Position numbers and translations under genes: made by a program. This document shows, piece by piece, positions 1 to 13,427 of a stretch of DNA of 64,000 nt; positions within the stretch are counted from its first letter, which is position 1; each line of letters starts with the position of its first letter. The stretch is from the NCBI GenBank assembly GCA_025917655.1, contig CP084618.1, positions 620,001-684,000 of the forward strand, in the 5' to 3' direction. Source of the stretch: Chlorella sorokiniana. Its lineage: Eukaryota > Chlorophyta > Trebouxiophyceae > Chlorellales > Chlorellaceae. A model generated the notes under the pieces. The model was not told where the DNA came from, did not search any database, and saw nothing but the letters and a program-made list of their open reading frames with translations.

Positions 1-311
1 CGTGCCAAGTACTGCTTTCAATCATGTTGGAAAAGGGGCAAGCGGGACGGCTGTGGTGGCCCGGGACAGCCGCTGGAGGCAGCTGGTGTTCAGCGCAGTA
101 TGATCACAATGGAACAGGCATGAGCAGAGCATGGCTGTGAGCGCCTGTGGGCAGGCAGCTTCCGTGCAGGTCCTGATCGCGTGCTTGTCAGAAGTCCAGC
201 AAGAACATGCCGGGCGGCGCCGGCAGCCCGCCGTGGGATGGTTCCCACGGCTCGCCGGCCAGTACGCCGCGGGACAGCTGCAGGTCTTGAAAGGGAGCGC
301 CGCCCACGCTG

Positions 312-348
<37 letters not shown>

Positions 349-1293
349 GGCCGTCGGCCTGGGCTTCCAGTTGGTGCCTGGCGCGCTGCGGCTGTCGCGG
401 AGAGGCCTCGGGCGGCGCCAGCGCGGCGGCGGAGTCGGGCGGGGCAGGGGCCGCGCCAGGGGCGGCGTGGGCAGCGCGCGCAGCGCGGCCCCCCCGCCAG
501 GGCCACCTGGCGGTGCGTCGCCGCCATCAGGTCCACCTGGGGGCAGAAGGCGTGGGGGAAGCGGAGGGAGAAGCCCCCGGGGCCGCCCGAGCGCCAGGTG
601 GGCGCCTTGGCAAAGGGGCAGAAGTCGAGGTGGAGGTCGCCGTCGGGAGGGCCCTCGTACCAGCACGCCACGGCGCCGGCTGCACAGCGAGAGGGGAGCC
701 AGGGGAAGGGGAAGCTGTTGGGGCGCTGCCTGGGCCTCAGGGCGTCAGGCGGCAAGGCAAGGAGTCGCGGGCGTGTGCAGCGTCGCGTCGCGGAGGCGGC
801 GCACGGCGATGCGCCGCCATCAGCGGGCACCGCGGCCGCGCACCCGAGGCAAAGACGGTGAGGCGCAGCGCCACCCCCCGCGCGGCTGGTCCGCCCCAGC
901 GGGCTCTGACGGTGCATCGAGGCTCAGCCCGAGCTCGTGGGAGTCCCCCGCCTGCTCGCCGTGGGGCACGGGGTGGGGGGCACGGCCTCCAGCAGCACGG
1001 CTGTGGTGTGGACGAGGCCTGGGGGTCGTCCGGGAGGTGCAGCTGCACGCTGGGCAGCACCGCAAGCGGCACGCTGCGATGAAGAGGAACATAGCGGGGA
1101 AGGGGGGTTGTTTGGAACGGAGCAGGCAGCATGGACATCGGCAGCTTCTGTTTGCGGGGGGGGCACGATGCCGGAGGAATATGCCTGTTCATCCCGCCCG
1201 TTGGGGGCTAGGGCCCGGGGAATGACGGGGGCCTGGGCAGGGATCAGTAGCAGGCATACACTCCCTCCCCCTCGGCTCTTGCATGCCGGCGGC
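1..1293. other. GC-rich low-complexity region, no gene resolved
   Basis: Very GC-rich sequence open in several frames on both strands, with a CTG trinucleotide run. On the minus strand a stretch between roughly 520 and 680 reads as a plausible acidic/aromatic protein segment (it includes WYEGPPDGDLHLDFCPF), and another around 1090-1240 follows a good acceptor. These could be downstream exons of the GATA gene at 1294-2526 or part of a different gene. I could not chain them in one frame, so no gene is called. Confidence 0.4.
314..346. repeat. (CTG)11 microsatellite
   Basis: Eleven uninterrupted CTG units on the plus strand (CAG on the minus strand). It lies in a region open in several frames, where it would encode poly-Ala, poly-Ser or poly-Gln on the minus strand or poly-Leu on the plus strand. 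The coding status is unresolved. Confidence 0.9.
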
Positions 1294-2526
1294 TCACCGC
1301 TCCGAGGGGTCGCCTGGGGTGGCCTGCTGCGCGCGGCGCGCACAGGCGACCAGCAGCGCGACGTCGCCGTTGCCGCCGCTCGCCTGCGCCAGGATGCGCT
1401 GCTGCAGGGCGGGCAGGTGCGGCAGCGGCTCGGGCGCTGGGTTGGCGCCGCCCGCCTCGCTGCCGTCGCTGCGTGCGCGTGTGGCGGGGCTGGCTGGGCA
1501 GGCGGGCAAGGCGGGGGAAGCGAGCGAGGGGTGGTGTGGGAGCTGCATATGCGGAGGTGCCGCCGCCGCCGCCGCCGCCGCGTCCAGGTCCGCCGGCAGT
1601 GGCATGCTGACGAAGCCGCTGGCACGGCCGAAGTCGGCGGAGAGATGGAGTTGCACCTCGCCATCGCTGCCCTCGTGGTAGCCGCCGACCGAGGTGCCGC
1701 CCTGCTGCTGCTGCGGGGCCGACGCAAACGGGGAGTGCGCCCACTGGGAGGTGGCCGCAGCTGCTGCCGTGCCACATCCCAGGGAGCTGCAGCCGCCGTT
1801 TACATGCTGATGCTGCGGCAGGGCAGTGAGCGGGCTGCTGTGTGGCCCCAGCCTGGCAGGCAGGGAGGCGGCCGGCATCAGTGCGCGCTGGTGGCGGCGG
1901 CGGCGCGGCGGGCCATCGCGCGCTGGCCCGCGCCCGACCCTTGGCCCAGCTTGCGCTTCAGCCGGTACGCCTTGCAGTGGCAGGAATTGCACAACCTGCA
2001 GCAGAGGGATGGCAGGTGTGTGGTGACCAGAGAGTAGTCCTGCTCCGCCGGAACTCGGCTACCGCGGGCACAGGAGGTGCCTCTGGCCAGTGCCGGGTTC
2101 TGAAAGGCCCAGGACTGCACCGCTGGGTTTGGCATGAGCAAAGGGCAGTGAAATGCCTGGCATCGCTGCGTGGCAGCCTACGCGCGGTATGCGAGCCCGT
2201 GGGCAAGCGAGGATCGCGAGGTCCATGACCTTCGTTTGTGCAGGCGAACAGCACTCTTTGCTGCAGCTCACCTCCCATGGGTCCTTTGGCAGCGTCTGAA
2301 GCTGGATGAGACGTGCACGCCGCAGATGCTGCAACCCTCTTCCTGCAAAGTTTGTCAAGAGCGAGTTGGTAAAAAAACCGGCATTACAGGGCATGCTATT
2401 GCGGTTCCGGGCAAGGCGCGGCATCGGGCCAGCAAGACTGGGCTTCCCCAACACTGCCCGTCGCTCACTCACGTCGAAGACCTCTTTGGGAGATTTAACC
2501 GCAGTATGTTCGCCTGTGGTACTCAT
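1294..2526 (-). CDS. GATA-type zinc-finger protein
   Basis: Probable DNA-binding transcription factor. Exon 1 (2473-2526) encodes MSTTGEHTAVKSPKEVFD and ends at a GTGAGT donor. Exon 2 (2272-2342) and exon 3 (from 1995) join in frame to give a C-x2-C-x18-C-x2-C finger: CSIC in exon 2, then LCNSC after the splice, followed by a basic tail, CKAYRLKRKLGQ. The 18-residue loop is the usual spacing of plant GATA factors. The finger is divergent: the usual W of the TPxWR loop is F (SSFRR). After the finger the frame closes at 1878, but a low-complexity tail continues to 1294 in the neighbouring frame, suggesting a one-base error near 1885-1910. A GTGAGC donor near 1294 hints at further exons to the left. 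The finger is well supported; the C-terminal extent is not. Confidence 0.65.
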
Positions 2527-3217
2527 TGTTGTCCAGTGGAGAACAACAGTTCAGGTTATGCGGTGCCAGGCGCCCAGCTGAACCCCTGCCAAGTGGCCTG
2601 AACACTCTGGCCAGGTACAGAACTGCGAACACCGCTGGTCATGCACAAACCAGGTAGCAGGGACGTGAATACCAACCTGTAGCCGGAAATCCACTGAAGA
2701 CCCGCCAGGGCTGCCAGCTAGGCATGATCCCTTATTCAGGGACTTTTTCACCTACTTTTCACCGATTTCCATGGAGGGCGAAAAGCACGCACACGTCACT
2801 CCAGCGTTCTGTACACCGTAAATATGCATTTTCGAACGCTTCGTCCAAGCCCGAGCGGTGCACTCCTCCTGAAGGCACAACCGGCAGCGCAGGCAGTCCT
2901 GCTCCTGAGCCAGGGGCAGAAATGTTGTGGAACCAGTTCTGCTGTTCATGCAACCTGTAGTTGCTAACAACCTTTTAGCAACTACAATTGTTCTGGCATT
3001 CACTCGACATTGTCCTTGCTATGAACACTTGGCATCGCGGCCTACCCATTGGTCATGACCTGATCAGCTGCAGGCTGGGGAGCCGGCTTGCGCCGCCTCT
3101 TCCCGCAATGTTCCGCCCATTTGGGCTTGCAAGCACCCCTTCTCAGCCCCGCACAGCTACTCCAACGAACACGCTGTAGCCCCGTCACTCCTCGTTTGCA
3201 TAACCAAGTCAGGTCGG
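2527..3217. other. Intergenic, GATA gene / ATG18
   Basis: Sequence between the start of the GATA gene and the stop of ATG18, both on the minus strand, so it should hold the 3' UTR of the latter and the promoter of the former. No conserved coding segment or RNA gene is recognisable. Confidence 0.5.
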
Positions 3218-5101
3218 TCAGGCTGTGAACTGCACAAACGACTGCTGCTGGCACAGGCCGCCCTTTGCAGGGTCAAAGGTGGCCTTGAAGAAGCCGCCGC
3301 CGCTGCTGACCACCAGCAGCGTGGTTTCCTCCTTGCCGAAGCCGACAAGCGCCCGTCCCGTGTCGGGCAGCCGCAGCTGGGCAAAGGACCGCTCGGACGT
3401 GAAGTACGAGCCGCCCACGGGGAGGTAAGACTGCAGTAAAGGGCAGTACAATCTGAGGTTGAAGCGATTCGTTGCCGCTGCGGGCCTTACAGCAGCAGCA
3501 GAGCAGGCCCTGCAAGGCACATGCGCCAACGCGGGCACTCACGCTGACGAAGGACAGCGAAGAAAGCGGGTTGCCCCGCCCCTGCGCGCCCGGCCCCGCG
3601 TCCCCGCCATCGCCTGGCTGCTGCCCCCTGCCGTTGCCGCCACCGCCGCCGCCCCCGCGCACCCGGCTGCCGCCCGCCGCCCGCCAGGCTGAACACGTGT
3701 GCCGTGCCCTTGTCGCTGGACACCGCCAGCCAGTCTGGCTGGTCGCCGTGGCTGAACGCCAGGCTGTATATCCTCGCTGGGTCCGACCCGCGCCGCAGCT
3801 CTTGCAGCTTGGTGCCATCTGCTGCCGAAAACACGCGCACCTGCGGGCGGCCTCGCCATGGCAGGACTCAGAAAGGGCCGTGACACGGGGCTACAAAGAA
3901 GCGCGTTGGGCCACAAGGTGCACGGTCGGCGCGCAGCGGGCGCGGCGGCGGCTTGCTGCCAGGCCGGCGCACCAGCGTGCCCTTCTCGCTGGCCGTGGCC
4001 AGCAGCTTGCCGCTGCTGCTGAGCGCCAGCGCTGCCAGCGAGGAGTTGTGCGCGGAGATGAACTTGGTGCGGCGGGTGTCGTAGAGCTCCACTCGCACCT
4101 GCCTCGCATGGCAAGAAAAAAGCACAGGACGCGACAGCACGCGATGAACACTCCACAGTCGACGGCAGCGGCCGCGCAAGAAGACAAGCTTGCGGCTGAG
4201 CTTCCCTGGGCCGCAGGCAGCAGCCAGGCGCGGGCTCCCCCTCGCGCCGCGCACCTGGCCGGCGTGCAGCCCCGGGCAGGCGAGGACGGCGGCGTCGGCG
4301 GAGGGCGACAGCGCGAGAAGGCCCGTGGGGTTGCTCAGCGTCTCTATCGCGTGCAGCAGGCGCAGGTCTGCAAAGTTGTACACCAGCACCTTGTGCTCCA
4401 GGGCCACCGCGATGCGGTCCTTGCGCAGCCGTACCGCCAGCACCTGCACAGGGGGCCCCCCTTGAGGTCGGCGACCCTCGCCGTCAGCTGGGGGCAGCAG
4501 CGGCACGCGGCTGCGAGCGCGTGATGCCGCACACGCCTGCTGGCGCAGCTGAGCGCTGACCAGCCCGGTTCCTGCTCAACGAGGTGACGCTGCGGCTCAC
4601 GTTGTTCCGGAAGGACAGCTCGCCGATTGCGCGGCCCTGGTGGTCGTCAAAGATGATGGCCTTTGAGGGCGGGTACTTGGGCGTGGGCCCCCGCCCACTA
4701 AACAGAAGATGTTGCACCGAAACAGCATCTCCACAATGCTGATGCCGCCATCCTCAAAGTCACGGCGCAGCTGCAGCGCAAGGGGACGGTGCCAGGGGCG
4801 CGACGGGGACAGCAGCAGGAGGTCTAGGTTGCGGGTGCCGGCGGTGGCGGCAGGGGTGTGAGCACGCGTTGTACACGCGGTGCACCACCGTCGCGGTGCA
4901 GCAGTGGCAATGAGAATGTAGTTGGAACCCGAAACGGTGGCACCAAGGGAGCTTCACGACAGGAAGAGGGCCCGCGCGCAAGTGATCGTGCAACGACACC
5001 ATTACCTGCTGCTTGAAAGGTTCCGTATTGTATACGCTGAACCCACGTGCGCTGCAGGCCGCGAAGCAGCTGCAATCCTGATTCCACGACACAGACGCCA
5101 T
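3218..5101 (-). CDS. ATG18: ATG18/WIPI-family PROPPIN, autophagy
   Basis: Seven-bladed beta-propeller protein that binds PI3P/PI(3,5)P2 and acts in autophagosome formation. Exons in order: 5006-5101 ([15 protein letters not shown]...), 4601-4770 ([19 protein letters not shown], then [19 protein letters not shown]), 4255-4443 ([18 protein letters not shown]), 3973-4098 ([10 protein letters not shown]), up to 3840 ([18 protein letters not shown]), and a last exon ending [13 protein letters not shown]. The LRRG motif is the F/LRRG lipid-binding signature of PROPPINs. Two frame breaks are present: one at a C run (4688-4692) between EMLFRCNIF and PTPKYPP, and one inside a Gly-rich loop near 3640-3670. 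Both look like sequence errors because the flanking protein is well conserved. An upstream exon cannot be excluded; the start was chosen as the first Met before the conserved SWNQD segment. Confidence 0.9.
4688..4692 (-). other. Frame break in ATG18 at C5 run
   Basis: Reading the minus strand, [15 protein letters not shown] lies in one frame and [16 protein letters not shown] in the next. One more G in this run would make the two continuous, matching the family pattern LVGGGPxPxYP. No splice signals fit between the halves. Confidence 0.75.
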
Positions 5102-5388
5102 TCTGTTGGGCAGATATAGGGGCGTTCGCCTCCCTTCCGTCCCTATATCACTTCCCTCAACTGAAGCAACACGCCGCAAGCCATCAGCGGACGAGACTGG
5201 CTGCATCACACCCTGACGCTGGGCACGCCTTCTTGGCGCCATGCCGCAGCATGGCGGCATGCCACGGTGCTGCTTCAGGAGTGTGAAGCGAAGCCGTATT
5301 GGCAGGTCAGGGCTGTGGTGACAGATGATCCCGGCCGGGCAGTGCAGCAAAAGAACGGGGGATGTAGCCAAGTTTCCAGGTGCAACCT

Positions 5389-7074
5389 TCACGCCGAACA
5401 GGTCACGAGCAGTCCCCCCGACCGCAGGCCGGTGAAGAGGCCGAGGTACCCCTTCATGTCTGGGGTGATGTAGCCGTGCCGCAGCAGCCAGTCGCAGATG
5501 ACCAGCGTGCAGTTCTCCTTGTACTCGCTCGTGGCGGCCATGATCTCCGCCACCTGCTCCACCGGCAGCCTGAAGAACTCCTCCACCTCTCCATCCTGTG
5601 GGGCACAGCAGCACGCGCTGCAGTGGGTGCGGCGGGGCGGCCCAGCAACCAGCAGCAACCAACCTCTTCCTGGCACACCTGCGGCGCTGAGCACCACAGG
5701 ACGCAGGACGCAGGACGCAGGAGCACCACAGGTGCGCACCTGCGGCTGCGGCACAAAGTCTTCCGGCAGCTCGAGGTCGTAGCAGAAGAGCACGTCACGC
5801 TTGAGGCCGGCGGGCTGCATGGGGACCAGGTGTCAGTGGGCTGCCGTGCCGCCTGCACCGGCCACATGAGCCCCCCGACAGGCCACACACCCAATCAGCA
5901 GGCGAACCGTGCCTGGCATACCTGCAGTGATGTGTAGCTGACGGCTCCTGCTGCGGTGGCCTTTGCAGCGAGCTCAGCAGGGATGCTAGCCTCCTCCTGA
6001 CACTCCTTGACGAAGTTTTCTGCGCAGCTGCAGACAGCACCATGCTTTGAAGTGAGGGTAACAGGCGGTCTGAGAGGCGGTCTGAAACGTGGGACGCTGG
6101 GCACGCCAGGCAGCTCACCTCAGCCCATGCGGCTGTCCACCAGCAACAATGTGGTCCAGCTTCCCAGGCCTGCTTGGAAAACGAAGGAAGTCATCAGACC
6201 AGGTCAGCCAGCACAGGAGTGAGGGTCAACAGGGCCAGGAACAAAGCAGGGACACTTGCCAGGTCGGCTTTGTCTTGCTGCGCCGCGCCACCCAGAGCTC
6301 TTTGCTGCCATCTGGAAGCGTGACGTACCCATTGACATGCACGCCTGCAAGCACACCAATGAAGCGCAGTCTACTGAGAAAAATGCATGCAAGGATGAAC
6401 GGCTTCTGAACCCTTTGAACGAACAGCACCCACCGTAGGCCTTGATGCCAAAGTGCGGCGCTGCTGCGCGCTCTATCAAGAAGGCAGGCTCGTCGTGAAA
6501 GGCTTGTACTGCTGGGTACAGCTCGTTTCGCCAGCCCTCTATGGCGCCTTCCGCCCGCAGCTGCTGCAGCACCTCCGCAAGGGCTGCGGTGCGATCCTGC
6601 TGGCTGGCCAGCCGGCTGTGGAACTCAACGCCTCTGCCATCTGCTTCCTGGGCAAACACTTCCGGAAAGCGGAGGAGGCGCTCCACAAAGCTGCAACACG
6701 AGGAGCAATTAGTGTCGAGGGTCATCATGCATGATGGCTTTGCCATTACGCTGGTCCCACCTGGGTTTGAGGTAGCCCACCGCCTTTCCGTCCACTCTCA
6801 ATGGCACAAAATTTCCAGCTGCAGCTGCAGCGGCGCCATTGCAGAAGTCAACCCAGCGCATAAGGCCTGGGATTCGCCGCTCCATTTCCAGGGGATGACC
6901 AGCAGGCGGCGCGGCGGCAGTGCCGGGGCTGGGTGCCGCTGTCGCTGAGGTGCTGAATGTCAATGGCATCTGCTGCTTACTGCTGCTGCTCATCCTGTTA
7001 CTGCAACGGTGCCATTTCGATATTCTAAGGAACGGGACAAAGGGGAGGGCTCCAAGCAATTTCCCGGCAGCCAT
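5389..7074 (-). CDS. Nudix hydrolase, AtNUDX20/24 and TNR3-like (DUF4743 + Nudix)
   Basis: Likely diphosphate hydrolase of the plastid/thiamine-type Nudix clade. The N-terminal DUF4743-like part runs through RIPGLMRWVDFCN, GKAVGYLKPR, EGWRNELYPAVQAF and FLIERAAAPHFGIKAYG. The Nudix fold follows: VHVNGYVTLPDG and ELWVARRSKTKPTWP-like strand, KLDHIVAGGQPHGL (start of the Nudix box), then ENFVKECQEEASIP, which carries the KECxEE form of the catalytic RExxEE helix. The C-terminal exon (5389 to about 5590) ends GLLVTCSA. The start is uncertain: 7074 gives a basic, possibly transit-like leader (MAAGKLLGALPF...), while 6993 (MSSSSKQQM) gives a shorter form. It is divergently arranged with the glycine-rich gene, with under 200 bp between them. 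Confidence 0.85.
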
Positions 7075-7251
7075 TCGAGGTAGCGCTAGCCAAAATGCCC
7101 ACAATAGCATAATCGGCGACGATAGTAACAAGCACACCGAGGAACTCAGGAGAATTGTACTGCCGGGAGGGTGCCTCATCTGCTGGCCTTGGCTGTAGAG
7201 CGACATGCATGGGCACATGCGACGCAGGCACATTCTCACCAAACTGTAACC

Positions 7252-7590
7252 ATGCAACCTGCATTAAGCTTTAGCGGCCCTTTGCGGGGTGCGAGCCTCG
7301 GGCGGCCGCTTCCTCGCAGGGTAGCGGTCCCCAGGCGGCCCAACAGCAGCCGTCTGGTGGCACAGGCCGGACTTTTCAGCAAGGGAGGCGGAGAGAAGGA
7401 GGTCCGCATGACCGCCACCAACTTGGCATCATGACGCTGAACGCCGCGGGCGCTAAGTCAACACTCTTCGTAACTATAGTTTGGTCGTGCGCCACTGCAG
7501 GATGCAGCACGCAAGGCGCTGCAGGATGCTTTGGCAGGCAAGAAGGACCCATTCGCAGCAGCTGAGGAGCGAGCACGGAAACGAGGCGGC

Positions 7591-7621
<31 letters not shown>

Positions 7622-8217
7622 GCGGCGGCGGCGGCGGCGGCAGCGGCGGCTTCAACTTCAGCGAGTGGGGCGACTCCTTCCGAAAGGGCACCAGCAGCTT
7701 CTTCAAGACTGTGGCCACCATTCTTCTGTTTGGTGCCACGCTGTTTGCGCTCACACTGTGGAGGCCGCTGCTGGCGTTCCTCGCTTCACTGGTGAGCATC
7801 ATGAGCTGCGCTGCGAGCCTGAGCCTGCGCTCATATGCTTGCTGGTGGATTGCTGCAAACCCGTCCATAATTTCTCAGCTCGTTGCGATTTGATGCCTGT
7901 GGGACACCTCACAACGCCCCCGTTGCGTGGGCTTGCAGGTGCGCATCGTGCTGCGTCTGGACGGCAACCCTCGCGCACAGCTTGCAAAGAGCAAGGCAGC
8001 CCCGCAGGTGAGGGTTCTATACATTCGATGCACGCCCTGCCCTTTGTCGCGCTTCTTGTCCTGTTGTCACCGCCAGCCGTGCTCGCTGTCCCCATCGCAG
8101 GTGGACTTGAGCAAGAAGGATGGCCTGGGCAATGTGGAGGAAGCTGTCCTGAGCAAGTATGCTGCAGCAGACGATGAGGATGAGGGAGAAGCAGAGTCCG
8201 GGGACGAGGAGGAGTGA
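7252..8217 (+). CDS. Glycine-rich single-pass protein, probably plastid-targeted
   Basis: Not a family I can name. Exon 1 from 7252 (MQPALSFSGPLRGASLGRPL...) is Ser/Arg-rich with no acids, like a chloroplast transit peptide, and ends near VAQAGLFSKGGGEKE. Its donor is unclear: the best fit is GTCCGC at 7402. Exon 2 (7501-7791) has a charged helix (DAARKALQDALAGKKDPF), two pure polyglycine runs split by Ser, then FNFSEWGDSF and one membrane segment, TVATILLFGATLFALTLW. Exons 3 (7939-8007) and 4 (8101-8217) add VRIVLRLDGNPRAQL and an acidic tail ending ESGDEEE. A membrane anchor with an acidic tail in the plastid is inferred, not shown. Confidence 0.7.
7583..7648 (+). repeat. GGC-repeat tract encoding polyglycine
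   Basis: Two runs of perfect GGC codons separated by AGC, inside the glycine-rich CDS. The nearly pure codon use suggests replication-slippage growth. Confidence 0.85.
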
Positions 8218-8290
8218 GCGATTGGTGTGCACTCCCGCCCTGTCCTCGCACGGTGCCCCCTGCCGCTTGCCTTCACAAGATGCTGGTCAA

Positions 8291-8295
8291 TTACA
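8291..8295 (-). terminator. Putative poly(A) signal TGTAA for HEMC
   Basis: TTACA on the plus strand is TGTAA on the minus strand, about 160 bp past the HEMC stop. TGTAA is the common chlorophyte poly(A) signal. Confidence 0.5.
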
Positions 8296-8420
8296 TTGGA
8301 AAGCTAAAGGAAACAGGGAGAAGAGACATGAGTGCAGCAAAAATGAGCGGAACGCAAAGGAAGTGGGGGAGTCCATGGGGAGCGACAGTTGCGAGCAGCG
8401 TTAAGAAGGCTGGAGCCACA

Positions 8421-8425
8421 TGTAA
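8421..8425 (+). terminator. Putative poly(A) signal TGTAA for the glycine-rich gene
   Basis: TGTAA about 200 bp downstream of the stop at 8217, close to the 3' end of the convergent HEMC gene. Confidence 0.5.
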
Positions 8426-8456
8426 GTGATAGCGAGGGGGTCTGTCACCGCGTGAA

Positions 8457-11439
<2,983 letters not shown>

Positions 11440-13386
11440 TCAGTAGCCGCCCATGTCCATGCCGGCGCCCGCGCCGCCGCCTCGGGCTCGGGGATCTGCA
11501 CCACCACCACGCTGCTGGTCAGGAAGGTCTTGGCCACGCTGGCCGCGTTCTCAATGGCGCAGCGGATGACCTGCGGCGGAGGAAGAAAGGGGGCAGGTCG
11601 ATGCGCTGCATCAAAGCAAGGCTCGGCCAGCCGGGAGCTTTTAGACCGCAACTGAGAAAGGCTCACAACTCACACAGCCCGTTGCGGGCCTTCACCCGGC
11701 TTCCGGCACCCGGCTTCCAGCGCCCCACCCACCTTGGCGGGGTCAATGATGCCGGCCGCCATGAGGTCCTCAAACTTGCCGGTCGCCGCGTTGTAGCCAA
11801 AGTTGGGGTCCGAAGACTCAATCACCCGCTGCATCACCACGCTGCCGTTGTCGCCCGCGTTGCTGGCGATGAGCTTCAGGCTGTAGGGCAGGGCGCGCTT
11901 GACGATGTCGGCGCCAATCTGCACGGCGGGGTCGGGAGGGGCAGGGCCAGGGCTGTCAGGCAAGAGGACCACAATATGCGCGCGGTGGCAGCACAGCTGT
12001 GAGCTTCATGCACCAACAACAACCTGACAAACATGTTGGGCCATCAAAGAAGCAGCACTTGCTCTGTGCCATCCGCACACACCACACGCCATGCCACACA
12101 CCAAAGCGGAGATGCCGACATGCACACCCCCACAGGCGCCACAAGCAAGCGCTCACCTTCTGCTCCTCGTCGTCCAGGGTGGCCTTGAAGGCGTCCACCA
12201 TGGCGGCCAGGCGCAGCAGGGTGCAGCCGCCGCCGGTGACGATGCCCTCCTCCACCGCCGCCTTGGTCGCGTTCAGCGCGTCCTCCACCCGCAGCTTCTT
12301 CTCCTTCAGCTCCGTCTCCGTCTGGGCGCCGACCTGGATGACGGCCACGCCGCCGCTCAGCCGCGCGATGCGCTCGTTCAGCTTCTCCTTCTCATACTCG
12401 GCCTCGGTCTGCTCGCGTCAGTGTGCAGGGCAGGGGGAGAGGTGCATGAGACAGGAAGGGGAACAAGGGGCAACATGGCAGCATGGCGCGCAAGAGCCAG
12501 GTCAGCACACGAGCTGTGCAGCCGGAGGGCTGCACGGAACGCAGCAGAGAAGCGCGCTCCTGGCCGAGCCGCAGCCGGCCCGGGCTGACAGGGGCGCGCG
12601 CATGCGTACATGCACACGCAGCGGCAAGGCTCACATCGGCGACCAGGTTCTTGATCTGCTTCACGCGGGCCTCCACGTCTGCCTGGGTGCTGCCGTCGCC
12701 CACAATCGTGATGTGCTCCTTGCTCACAGACACCTGCGGGGGCGGCGGGCGGCGGCCAGCAGCCTGGGCAACCTTGCGCTGCGCTGCACAACCTTGCGCT
12801 GAGCAACCGCCGCCAGCGGCACCAGCAGCTCGGCGGCCGCCAACTGGCATGGGGGTCCACGGCTGGCTGGTCATCCAGGCTTGCCAGGCATGCGCTGCAG
12901 GTGATCAAGGGATGAGAGCCGGAGCGGGCTGCCGCCGCGCAGGCAAGCTCGGAGATGGAAGAAAGCCAGGGAGCACGGCCCACCTTGGCTGCCAGGCCCA
13001 GGATGCTGTCGTCCGCCTTGTCCAGGCTGATGCCCAGCTCGTCCTTCACCAGCTGGCCGCCTGCGTATGGACAAGGTGGGGAAGGTGGAGAGGAGTGGAT
13101 TTAGGGTGGGAAGAGGGGGCGCGCGTGTGTGTATATGACAATGACAGCGAACAACCAGCAGCCGCCCGCATGGGCAGGCCCCTCTGACGAGCCGGAAACT
13201 TGGCAAGGCAGAGCAACGTTGAAGGGCCCATCACGACAGGACACAAACATTCAAACACATCAGGTTTGAATGCAGCGCTTGCAGCGCCTTCTTTCCCCCA
13301 GGCTCACCGGTGAGGATGGCGATGTCCTCCAGGTAGGAGGTCTTGCGCTCGCCAAAGCCGGGGCCTTGACCGCCACCACCTTCAGC

Positions 13387-13427
<41 letters not shown>

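Noticed and set aside
131-1225. Long plus-strand ORF of 364 codons with poly-Leu
   Set aside because: It runs through the CTG repeat in a GC-rich region open in nearly all frames. Composition is Arg/Gly/Ala noise and there is no recognisable domain.
937-2037. Plus-strand ORF of 366 codons
   Set aside because: Antisense to the GATA gene exons; Arg/Gly/Ala-rich shadow of a GC-rich coding strand.
3472-4524. Plus-strand ORF of 350 codons
   Set aside because: Antisense to ATG18; the minus strand has the conserved PROPPIN sequence.
3218-5101. Reading ATG18 and other shifted genes as pseudogenes
   Set aside because: The same one-base pattern hits many essential single genes while the surrounding codons stay conserved. 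Sequencing error explains all of them at once.
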